Shown: piece after piece, positions 35,214 through 46,500 of the stretch
How the letters are laid out: every line of letters starts with the position of its first letter
Position numbering within the stretch: the stretch's first letter is position 1
Assembly (NCBI GenBank): GCA_947034885.2
Contig: OX344754.2
Location: 25,169,369 to 25,233,368 of the forward strand
Direction: 5' to 3'
Origin: Thuidium tamariscinum
Lineage: Eukaryota; Streptophyta; Bryopsida; Hypnales; Thuidiaceae
Length of the DNA stretch: 64,000 nucleotides
Notes under the pieces: generated by a model
The model's input: the letters and a program-made list of their open reading frames with translations, nothing else
What the model was told of the DNA's origin: nothing
Database searches by the model: none
Position numbers and translations under genes: made by a program

Positions 35214-37774
35214 ATGAAGGTGAGCAGCTTTTCTTTTCATAGTTGAAGTCTTTTTACACAATTGAAATCTGTTTGGAATTTCATTGTGCTTTTGAGCTCA
35301 ATTGTTGGAATTTTGCTGTGGAGCTCTGTCTTTGGTGTCAATGTTGCGTTGTTTTCATGAGCGGTCTTGAGAACTGAGGAAATTTTGTAAAGTGAATTCA
35401 TATATGTAGGTGATGTTGTTAGATTTGTCGCATTCTGAGCTGGTCGAGTTGGTCTTCTGTGAATTTTTGGCAGCGTCATAATCAGCCTAATGGAGGCGAG
35501 ACTTCTGAAGGCTTGCATCAGTCAAAGGCCCGTCGGACATCGCCTGCGGGACGGAGAGTTAGTGATGAGGAAGGGTTGGGGGATCTCGATTTGAATGCTA
35601 CTCCTCTAGGATTCGACCTCAATGCTCCTGTGGAAGAGGAGGAACTCTTGCAATCGAACAGTGATTGGGTGAGTGTACATCAAGATGTCGAGAGCAAGCC
35701 TGACATTGCCGAGGCAGCGCGATTAAATCCTCTCCCGTCAGAAGTTACATCACTTGATCACGCAGAGGTGGAAGATGTGCCTCTCGTAGGCCAGGCCAGT
35801 GTGCAGGTGTTGATTAAGTCGGAGGAGGTCTATGAACCTCGTCAACCAATCCCTGGTGAAGATTATTGTTTCTCTGCCCTATCCGATAAGATTTGCAATC
35901 TTCTCTTGATACCGTTCCAGATTGTACACACTACCTAGTATCGAGTTTAGATTGCAACTTATAAAGGTTGTTTGAAACTTGAAAGGCATGCCTATATCTC
36001 TGGCCCACATGTTTTAACACTAGATGAATAATTCTGGATGTTTAAGATGTTTGTTGCTCTTAGATCTCAGTTTATTACGACGATGATATAATTGGTTTGT
36101 CAGTATTCAAAGATTTTTGTTTGCTTTTTAGTTTGAATTGATCTCTCAGTTGCGCTTTAATTCCATCCTTTTGTATGGGGAAGCAGATACCGTTGATCAT
36201 AGTCCGAAAGAGGGAGAGGGATCAGATCAAGGGGAGTCCCGGTTTGTGAAAGTAGAGGAAGTCGAGGACCTAGAGGAGAAACCCCCAGTTGTAGTTCCAA
36301 CGGTTCTCTGTCGGCCATTTGAGTCTGTATCCTTTCATTTACATCGAGGATCTAGCTTTCTAGGAATAATTAGGCATCAGAAAATCCACGACAATGGTCT
36401 TAACTCTTTAACACCCAAATTCTATTTTGAAATTTTGCACAATTTTGTTGTAGGATTATTATTTGAAGGTTTTATTTAAAGATTCAAAAGCATTCATTAC
36501 TTTGGATGAATGAGAATTTACTTGGACAAAACATTTCCCTGAAGCTCTCTGTTCATCGTTCACAATATGGACTTCGGAGCACTCAGACTTACATAACATC
36601 CTCTCTCCTTGCTTTATTTATTCATTCATTTATTTATTTGTGCCATATCTTAACCATATATGCTACAGTTGAGCATCACCGCTGCTGATGAAGGTACGAA
36701 TATCTTGGTTACTTAATCTCTTCATGCATATGTACTGGTTGTTGCACGGTCATTTTAATGCCATTTTCTACAAACTACTTCGAGTCGATTTGTGTCCACT
36801 GTCTTTTGTTGTCTTGGGCAGGGGTTGCTGAAAATATCCCCTTCGTGTTTGTTTCCAGATTTAGAAATCTTGAGATCTGTGTGGAGCGCATGGCAGCAGG
36901 AAGATGCAGAGGTTTTAGATATGACAATGGCAGACTCCTTAGAGGAACTAGGAAAACATGCTTTGAGTCCTAATCGGTATCTCCTTCTGAGTTCTATGTA
37001 TGTATCCAAGAGACTTCCGGAAGCCTTTTGCTTACCTCGAACATTCAAGGTGATCCCTTATTGCTCGTTGTTTCTAATATCCTTGAAGGTCCTGGAGGTT
37101 TTCAACGAAGAGATACACATAAATCAGTTAACATCTTCGATTCCAATTGCTCTATAGGTTCTTTATTGAATTCTTTTTCGTGAAAGTTCTCTGTAGGGTG
37201 TGCCTTTCCTGTCCTATTCTTAGGCGGTTGCCTTCCTCTCTTTCTAAAACTTTATACCTCAAATGGTACAGGTCTTGATTTCTTTCTTGGAATCTGCGGC
37301 GGTGCAAACAGTGGTGAAGCGTCAAAGTTTGCTGCCAATATTGGCATGCAAACTCCTCTTTCGAGCTTTGCAGGAGAATCTGATTGGCCCATTGAGTTTG
37401 TGCAGGTTCGTCATCCGAACTGGAGTATAAATCTATAGACACCTAATGCTTTTCTGTCATTGGAGTGCTGATCAATACGAAATACTTTAATTCACATTCA
37501 ATTTAGTTAGGCATTTCTTGGTTCAAAAACTGTTTGGTGGTTTGGGGTTTAGGAAACAAAAGTTTGCTTTTAGGATGTATGAGGGTATAGTTGATGGAGA
37601 GGTTTTCAGAAATTTGTTTGTGTCGATCGCGTCTGATATCGAAGTGGAAGGGGATGACTTTATGTTGGAATCTATTCTGTTGCATGTTTTAAATTCCCTT
37701 TGTAGACCTCTGTAGATATTAATAAGGTTACCCTCTGTTTTGCGGTTGTGGACTATCCACGATGCCATTCTTTG
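35214..37774 (+). pseudogene. Host gene, 5' part, interrupted by the transposon (EAR-motif protein)
   Basis: This is a multi-exon plant gene. Supportable coding exons are ATGAAG (35214-35219), 35474-35855, 36187-36326, ~36669-36693 or longer, 36822-37049, ~37272-37400 and ~37509-37720. A last exon beginning near 37725 is cut at 37774. The protein has DLNATP and DLNAP, matching EAR repression motifs, then acidic, Lys/Glu-rich segments and a helical region (LPILACKLLFRALQENLIG). I do not recognise the family. The exon sequence ending at 37774 continues in frame at 57445 once the element and one target copy are removed, so the gene was intact before insertion. Exon joins around 36693 and 37720 are uncertain. 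Confidence 0.55.
37765..37774. repeat. Target site duplication, left side of right element
   Basis: CCATTCTTTG lies immediately before the terminal CAGGGTTGC, and the same 10 bp follow the other end at 57435-57444. Ten bases falls in the 8-11-bp range of Mutator elements. Confidence 0.9.
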
Positions 37775-37845
37775 CAGGGTTGCTAGCAGGCGAGCGGGGG
37801 AGCAGGAGCTTGTGAGCCTGTGAGCCTGTGAGCGGGAAATTTATT
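37775..37845 (+). repeat. Terminal inverted repeat, B2-side end of right element
   Basis: It starts CAGGGTTGCTAGCAGGCGAG, followed by GAGCAGGAGC and three GTGAGC repeats. It is nearly identical to 14065-14004 on the reverse strand. Confidence 0.88.
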
Positions 37846-37867
37846 TTAGAAAAAATTTGAGCTGACC

Positions 37868-38041
37868 ACCTATGATCGTGGATTTTGGGGTAACAAAAAT
37901 TAGAGTTTAGTACCTATGATCGTGGACTTTCAACGTTTAGGCGACGAAGAAGATATGATGTCTATTTCAAAGATGTGACTACAGAAGTCACTTTTTGTTT
38001 TCTTCTTCATTTTCGGGTTTGCATACACCTATGATCATGGA
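37868..38041. repeat. Subterminal repeats of right element (3 copies)
   Basis: ACCTATGATCRTGGA occurs at 37868-37882, 37912-37926 and 38027-38041. A diverged version, TCCACGGTTATAGGA, occurs near the opposite end at about 57230. Confidence 0.7.
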
Positions 38042-38363
38042 CATTGTATACACAAGAGTAGGCATATAAAATCTAATTGTGAGAACCAAAGCACTTAGGT
38101 TTATATTGTCGATTAGCTGTAATTTAGAATGTTAAATCTTTTTTTACAGAGATAAATTAAGGAATGTGAAGGCAAAATGAAAACAGCAAAGAACATCTCA
38201 TAAATACCCAAACCTTGAAATCACAAAAGGCATCAATTTGAAATACTCTAATTTGATGCAACTCATTCACTAAATAAGTCAATCTAGGTGTTGTTGAAAG
38301 GTTGGAATAATTTTGAGATGTATAATGAAGAGAAAGAATTGGATGGTCAATATGTAAGGGTTT

Positions 38364-38375
38364 GTCGGATCCGAC
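38364..38375. repeat. GTCGGATCCGAC palindrome 3' of B2 (right)
   Basis: This is the 12-bp core in the B2 downstream region, equivalent to 13465-13476. Confidence 0.85.
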
Positions 38376-38611
38376 GGAATTGTACGTGTTACCTTCTTGC
38401 CTCAAAATTTATTTATTGAGTTTTTTTTGGTGTAGGTTTTGGGAGAACTAGCAAGAGCCATTGCCTTAGATGTTTTCAAAACAAAAATCAAATAAATAGA
38501 AAGAGAAATTTGAGACTCCCAAAAGTAGCCATAAAACACACAAATCCAATCCAAATAAAATCCAAATAATACACAATAGTAAGATTCAAGAGATTAGTCA
38601 ATCTCAAGAAT

Positions 38612-41600
38612 CTAAGTGGCTGTGGACTCAGTCACTGAATCTGACCCTGTAGAGGACTCTGAGGACTCCCGTCCCTCAGATGCAGAAGCATCTATAAACT
38701 GTAAGACATTGAGGGCGTAAGTGTCTTTGCGTCGTTTTGATTTGGAACAACCAAAATTTGCAAAGGCACTTGCCATCTGCTCTGCATACGGTGGTAGCTC
38801 GAAAGGCTTCTCAGGACTAACGACAAGCCTTTGATTTTGTTCCATGACCTCTCTCAAGATCAATCCACAACCTCTGCAAAAATGGAAGACATTATATTAG
38901 TCTTTGCAAATGTGATATGAAGAAAAATAATAAAGAATGAAAGAAGTTTCCACTTACTTACTGGATTTTCCCTTGCGAACAAACTTGCGAGGCACAATAG
39001 GCGCGTCTTGCACATCCACTGTCAAGTCTACTGTTCTCTCGGGGGTTGGAGCCACTGCCATTGAAGATGATGACTTCTTCATGGGCTTCAAAATGGCATT
39101 GAAAACATCTTTGTCCCCCTCAAATGCTAGAATGTTGCGGCCAGTTCCTCTACAAGCCAAAATGCAAGCACCTAGGGCATTCATGTAATGAAAATGTGTT
39201 AGAGAGGTGACAAAATTGTGACAATGACATAGAAGTGTGAAATATAAAAATTCAAGACAAACCTGTGGATGCCGTGCAGTCCATTATGACATCGCCTTCA
39301 TTGCTTGTGGCTTCAAGGAGGAGGGTGAAGAACCTCGGGTCTTTTTCACGTGGGCCTCTCCATGGCTTCTTGCCATTCATGGAGATGTCATCTGCATGCA
39401 TGTAATTCATGAGCATGTCATCATTCTCCACATCCACCCCAGCCTTCTTCATCATCTCAGTACGCTTGAAAGAAAATTTGGATTCGCCTTTTGCTTTGAG
39501 GTCCTTGACAAGGAGAGTGACTCCAAACTTCTGTGTCTGCAACATATATGACACAAAACATTAGAGATCAATGAATAGAATTTTAAAAGAAATAGGTTAC
39601 AAAAACTGAAGCATCTGTACTGAAATTACCGTCTTTGTGGTGTCCGTTGGCGAGGTGAGATGCATGCGGTTCATGCCTAGCCAGTCCTTCTTCTTCTTGA
39701 AGTCAAATGCTTCGCAAACTCCTGCTAGATCTTCCCTGGATGCAATGCTGAAGGAGTGAAACACAATGATGCATCCATCATCGTGTAGATGCTCAACTGC
39801 AAAGGTGCATGCGGATTGCAAAGCATTCGCTTCTAAATCCGCATTCCAATTTGGCACCTCCCTCGACGTAAGAGAAATGCCTGGCACAGGCAAGTTCTCT
39901 GGACAGTCAATGAAGATGACATCAACACCAGCCCTAGAATTGGCCACACCTTCAAATATGCGAGTTTTGCCCACTGCCATCTGCAAAAACACATTTCAAT
40001 AGAATTTCAATATATTAGAATTGCATACTTCTCTACCCTTCAAAGCAAATTCTTAATATTTAGTACAACATTAGGAATTTTAGGGTCATTTAAATAAAAG
40101 TTTGAGCTGAAAAAGAAGTTACATTTGTCAAAATGTTCAACAATTTCTAGAGAAAAAAAAAACATATGAAAGTATGAAATGTTGAGTAGGAAAAAAACAA
40201 AAAACAAAGTGGTTTAGGTGATTCCGTCGGATCCGACGGAATTGTAAATTCTGCCTTGTTGTCTTACTAATTCTTTCAAATACAAAAATCCTTCAATACA
40301 AAATATAATTGTGGAGTAGAGAGAAATTTTTCTTCCATGTTTCATTATAGCAACTTTGGTGTTTAGCATTCATATCATTGACAATAAGTAAAATAAATTT
40401 GAGCAAAGATGTTTGAAGAGATCACCTGAACCAAGTACTTCAAGACCTCGTCGTAGGCACCCTGTCTTTTGTCCTCCATATCCATGGCGATGTCCTCAAT
40501 GCAAATATTAAGGATTAAATCCTCAGTCTCTGGCACATCATCGTCGGAGAGGACCATGGCTTGAGTGACTCGTGAAATGACATCTTCAGTGAGCTGTGAG
40601 ATGGTGACTTTCCTTGGTACTCCACCTTGTGTTTGATCCACAGTGGAGGAAGCTAAGACTTGCCCTTTTTCTTCCACTTTCTTCTTTCCCTTGGCCTTAG
40701 TCTTCTCTTCCTTCTCCTTCTCTGCTTCTTTCTCCGCCTTCTCGGCCTCTTTCTCCGCCTTCTTTGCTGATTTCTCCGCCTACTTTTTCTCCTTGGCCTC
40801 CATGATGAGTTGATTCTTCACTTCTTTCTTTCGGTCCAGTGCATCCCTCTTGTTGATGGCCCTCTTCCTGGCATCATCATCCATGCCGATGAACTCGTCA
40901 ACATCCTCCAAATCTACTACCCCCTTGCCCTCCAATGATGCCCTTAGCTTAGCCTCCGAATTATGGGTGAACTCCAGTGTGCAGTCCAAGTACCAACCCG
41001 CGCCAGAGAGATGAGCAGTAGTGTAGGTACGTAATTGATGTGGGTTGAACATGCATGAAGTCGAGTTGCGGTCGAGGAAGCGTGGAAGGAATTGAGGGAG
41101 GTCCAGTTTTGCAATGGCCCCCTTTGCTTCAAGCTCTAACTTGAAGTACCTGTAATTCAATTATAATGAGTTATATGGAGCACTGTTCAATCTCAAAATG
41201 AAAGAGTAAGAGCAAAATATATCATGGAAGTTGTAAATTGCAGTCCTTTGAAGGGTGGAAAAGTAGCCAAGACAATACGAATTCAAGATTTATAATGAAG
41301 AAGAAGATGCTATAGAATTTCCATTATTAAAAAGTATACAATGATGCCACCAAATTCCAAGTAGTAAAGAAAATGACATACCGATAAAGGACTCTGCGCA
41401 CCACAGCGTTAGAGCCTTCGTGAGATGAAAAAGTTTGGCCCCTCTTGAAGTACTTCGAGCCCTTGAAGTAATTCATGAAGCCATGTTCCCAAATCTTCTG
41501 CCTCCATCCTTCAATGTACTCTCGTAGCCGCTCTGGTTCTGGTTTTACGTTGTAGTCGATGGAAAGGTTGTCTTCCTTTACAATTTTGTCCAAGAACTCC

Positions 41601-43311
41601 ACTGCAGCATCTTCTATCTGAAAAATGGGATATAGTCAAGAAGTTCAGTTGTATTAACAAATATTTAAATGAAAACAACTACCACCTGTTTTGTTATTCA
41701 ATGAAAGGAATTAGATATTGAACACTTACCCCAGCGTACCAAGTGCACTTCACCAGAAATTGAGGAAGTAAGAGTTCGGAGACAGGTTTTGGTGGCAACT
41801 TCCTTGATTCGCGGTTTGGGGTAGAAGAGTTCCACCATTGAAGTATCTTTGTCTTGTGCTTTGCAGTCATCTTGCAGGTGGCGACCAACTGGAGCTTCTC
41901 CAAAGTCATTTCAGGCACCTCGTAGTTGCCCCAATGCTTTTCCACCTACAAGAAGATTTCAGTTAGTTTTTCAATACGGATTTGAACTGACTTTTGAAGA
42001 ATTTAAGTGAAGATGGAGACTAATTACTGAATTGTACCTCTTTAAGGAAGTCTTCTCCGTTTGCTGGGTTGGCCACCGCTAGCAATTTGAACATCTTGAC
42101 CATAGCTGCCTTTGTTCGTTCCCTTGCTCCCAACCTCATTGCTTCGGCTGCCTGCAGTGGTACACTTCCAGTCTCTTGTGTGGCCTCCATGTACCTTCTT
42201 ACAGCTGCATCTGCAGCTTGTGAAATTTCTTGCTGCACATGAAACCCAGATAGATGTGAAGTCAATATGGACATTGATGATTCTTAAAAATAAAAATGTA
42301 TTTATCAAAAACAAAATGAAGGAGCTTACCCGGAAGATGAAAGATGTGAAGACCTCGAGTTGAATTGAGTACCACTTTTTAGTGACCTTGTGCTCAAGGC
42401 ACCTCTTCCTCTCTGCAGGCCTCAGTAGAGCTGCAAACTTTGCTATGGGAAGCATCCCGTACTTCTGAATTTGGTACAAGGTGTGTACCAAGTTCGTCTT
42501 CACGTGGGAGTCTTCTACAGACCTGCAAACCATTCAATGCAACATAAGCCGAAGATCTAAACTAGCTCCAAGAAAGTACAACATTCAAATTGAATATTTT
42601 TTTGAAAAATAAAAACAATAAGAAAGAAAAAACTTACTTGTTTACGTCATGCATGACTTGCATGACAAGTTCATTCCGACCTTTCGTGTCTAACATGATA
42701 GAATCGACACTGCAGTGTTCCTCCGAATGCTTAGAGATATAGTTCATCCACGCAATTCGTCTGTGGTTCCCATCGCAAATAAAAATCTTCAAGTTCTTCA
42801 AGAACTGAAGCTCTGGCTTGGACTCAAACTTCTGTTTGAAGACTTCATTCTTCTCCTTCCAAATGGGGTCCCAACTATCCATCTCCTGTTGGGTGAACTC
42901 TTCAGTGTTCCCATCTTCGTTTGTAGCTGACACATAGAATACCGCGGCACCATCTCGGTACCCTCCACCTGCAAACTCTTGCTCTAGCTGCAGGATATCA
43001 GATGCCAATGCCGGTCTGACCATTGGCATTGCCACAAGCCTGCACAATGGTATGTGCATTCGAAATAACTCCTCGGGCTTCATTCGAAGTTGCCCCAAAA
43101 GCTTCACAACATCACCTTTTTGAATGTGCCGGAGTTCTTCTTCTGACATCACCTTCTCCTCCTCACGGTCTTGAATGACAATCTCCATGTCTTCTTCTCC
43201 TTCATCTCCATCCCCTTCTCCTTGTTCAATCTCTGGCTGCCTTTGGTTTTGAGAGGATGGCGTTTCGAATATTGTCTCTACTTCTGTGGTTTTGGCGGGG
43301 GAGATGTCCAT
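38612..43311 (-). CDS. Gene B2, right copy: ParB-like domain plus N6/N4 DNA-methyltransferase-like protein (one nonsense codon)
   Basis: There are ten exons: 43311-42638, 42522-42330, 42232-42038, 41945-41730, 41617-41382, 41149-40426, 39980-39630, 39536-39263, 39171-38958 and 38873-38612. They give 1,112 codons plus stop, with all phases consistent. The only lesion is TAG at codon 628 (40782-40780), where the left copy has CAG. Residues ~176-195 (FICDGNHRRIAWMNY) match the ParB-like nuclease fold. Exon 6 carries a Lys/Glu tract. Exon 7 has DVIFIDCPENLPVPG, in the place of methyltransferase motif IV. The exon 8/9 junction has DCTASTGACILA...GRNILAFEGD, resembling motif I. Motif IV before I is the beta-class order. 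ParB-methyltransferase fusions are known in phages. DPPY is replaced by DCPE, so catalysis is uncertain. Confidence 0.8.
40221..40242. repeat. 22-bp perfect palindrome in B2 intron 6 (right)
   Basis: It is symmetric around GGATCC with core GTCGGATCCGAC at 40226-40237. The left counterpart (11602-11613) has one arm mutated. Confidence 0.9.
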
Positions 43312-43535
43312 CTAGAAGAACAAAGTTCAAGTTTAATAAATGGAAGGTTTAGGGTAGACAAAAAAAATATGAATTGCTTGACCAAAGTGATGGATCAATG
43401 AATAGGAAAATGGTTTACTTCAAGTGGAATATTGTACTTGCAATTGGATTGTCAAATACATCTACAAAAATGATGTAGTTTGAATAAAGATAAAGTCTGG
43501 CCTGGTATATAGTGTTTTTTAAGACAAAACTCCAC

Positions 43536-46500
43536 CTAGTCTATGATTTGAACATCCTCATCCTCATCCTCATTAGAGCTGAGGATGATGATTTCATCTG
43601 ACTGAAACAGGTCCATATTTGACACCTCACTCTCCCCTGTGTACAAATCAAAAAACTCTACACTGCTGGAGTTGGAGGGCTCATAATCAGAGGGATACTC
43701 CTCCTCCTCACTGAAAGATGAGAACCACGGGCCATTGCCCCTAGTCCCACTAAGCACAGTAGTTTCGAATGCATCAACGGCTCGCTCTGCAGCATCCATG
43801 ACGTCATCAAAACTCACCAAATTTTGGTTTGCATCACTTTGGTCAAGTGAAATGGACACCCCTGGCTGTGGCCACATCTGGGGCTGGGATGGTCCATCAA
43901 CGTCCATATCAGGGATAGTCTGCTTCACAGGACTCTCTTCCTCAGAAGATAAAACCTTCTGGCGTTTGCCCCGTCCTTGGCCGCCCTGGACAACAAAAGA
44001 TTATGTTTAGCATTCATTTAGGGTACATGATTCTAAGCAACTGAAACAAGGCCTACATCAAAATGCCCAAGATCTATTCAAATTCAAAGTGAATACATTT
44101 AACACTTCAAATCTTGCCATCAGAGTCTACTCATCTGGAATCATAATAAGTAAGACACAATTAACTTCAGGGTTATGAAGGGTCATGATTAGTATACCTG
44201 TTTCTTCAATCCTTCATTGTCCTTTGCAACGGTCGTATCTATAGCTCCGGTCTGAACCAAAAACAAATTATATAAGTCCAAAAATAATCAAATAAATATT
44301 ATTTAAATAAATAAATAAAAATCAATCATTATGAAATAGTAAAAACTTAGGGTAGTATGAGGTGACTTGGAAAACCAAGTCGGATCCGACTTGGTTTTCC
44401 AAGTCACCTCATACTACCCTAAGTTTTCACTGTTTTTTAGGAAATATCCTCAAATTCTGTTCAGCACCAAGTGTAAGCAAGAAAATTCACACATATTCTG
44501 TGAAATGCAATCTCTTCAGAGCATAGAGTGGAAAACCGAGGTCTTCTTCGAATATTGAAAGACTCCAATGCAAGTACTGTGAACTAAAGAAGATAATACT
44601 GAGAGATTCAAAATCAAATACAGGATCTTTAGATGTAATCCGAGTCTGAAGAAAGTAACTAGACCGGATATGTTCAACAAACGATTTTGCATCACGAGAA
44701 AAAAAAAGGTCAGTGCCGTGGGTAGCACGAGGCCCGCCGTAAAACCAAGTCGGATCCGACTTGGTTTTGCGACGTGCCTCATGCTACCCATGGCACTGAC
44801 TGTTTTTTGAATGTATCTGAAATTAAACGAGAAAGACACATCTCAAAAGAACCACTAAAACTGATCAACGCACAAGGCAGCAGGAGTTTGGCAGTCCCCA
44901 GCAGGAGTTCGGCAGGAGTTCGGTAGTTCGGCTTGAAGACATGTTCCTGTTCGTAAGACTCAATTTCGAAATTCAAAATTTTTTTTTAAGAGATCCGATC
45001 CTTGCAATCCGTATGGAGTTTAAAAAATCAGTGAGCCCCGTGGGTAGCACGAGGCCCACGGCAAAACCAAGTCGGATCCGACTTGGTTTTGCGGTGGGCC
45101 TCGTGCTACCCACGAGGCTCACTGCTGAACTGAATCTATTTGGAATCTTACTGATTTCCAAAACACTGAACGTTGTTGATGTAACCGCAACTACCCCGCA
45201 CACCCCAAACTGCATCCCCGAAGTAGATGATACTTGAGTCATTTTTTAGTTTCCACGACTCTGCTTATTAGAAGAAATCAGAAGTTCTTAAAGACTCAAT
45301 GCAAGCGCCGTGATCCTGAAAAGGAAATAGAGAGTCTCTGTGGGTACCACGAGGCCTCGCTTAAAACCAAGTCAGATCCGACTTGGTTTTCAGCTCAGCC
45401 TCATGGTACCCACGGAGTCTCTCATTTTTTGGAAAACCTGCAGACCAGCATGCTCAGCGCGTCCTCAGCGCGTCCTAGACGTCCCCAATGCGGCCCCAGC
45501 GCGTGACGGTCGACCCGCTCTCCCTCTCCCCAGTTCGTGGCGCGTCCGCAGCGCGTGGCACGTCTCCAATGCGTGACGCGTCGAACCGCTCTCCCTCTCC
45601 CCAGTGCGTGGTGCGTCCACAGCTCGCGGCGCGTCCGCAGTGCGCGTGGCGCGACCTTGTCAGAAAACGTGCATCCTTCAGCGTGCTCAGCGCGTCTTCA
45701 GAGCTTCCTCACGCGTCCCCAACGCGTCCTCAGCGTAGCCAGTGCGTGGCGTGTCCATGCAACGCGTGGCACGTCCATGAAGCGCATGGCGCGTTCGCAG
45801 CACGTGGCGCGTCCATGGACTGGACCCGAGCGTGGCGTGTCCGTGTGCGCGGCACGACTCTAAGTCTAACGCGTGACTCCTCTTCAGACCCTGGCGCAGC
45901 GTGTGCACCGTGTGCACAACTTGGCGCAGCTGGACTTACATCGAATTGCAAAAACGAACAACTCGGCTTCATCTAGGACAGGATGAACGCAATGGTGACC
46001 GCAATGGTGCTCACGAGTACAATTGAATTCAAAGTCTGTGAGTTTGAGGTACCTTAGGCTCCGCAGCTTGTCCGACTTGATTCTCAGATTCTCTTGCGCG
46101 GTTGCGGGTCGTCCTCGTCATCTGCATCGATTTCGAGTGAGCTTGAGAAAACTGAGTGGAGTGTGAGTGAGCTTGGTTGTGGATCACTTGAGATTAGTAT
46201 TAGAAATCTGTAATGAAATTCGGGGCTTGGCGCGCTGGCTGCTCCTTCTGTCACTCTCTGCTTTCCAGCGTTTTCAGGAGCAAATAGCAACTTGAAAGGT
46301 GCCTTGGTGCGGGAATCGCCACGATATCCTGAAATTCCTGCTCCAGCGGTGGGTGCGCGCGTGGACAGACTTGGATTCGCAGGAAACCAGGCAGACCACG
46401 AAAGAAATGGCAACTTGCCGGTTGCTGGATCCGTGACTCGAGGAATTTCACGTGATTCTCGAGCTTGGCGATTCGGTATCAGGCTGGGTGATTCATGATC

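Noticed and set aside
44342-45422. CRISPR-like array
   Set aside because: The units are palindromes with unique co-varying arms separated by ~300 bp, in a eukaryotic intron, with no repeat-spacer periodicity.
45488-45976. Long arginine/alanine/proline-rich ORFs in several frames
   Set aside because: They result from the CpG-rich minisatellite; overlapping ORFs exist in multiple frames and on both strands, with no counterpart in the left copy.
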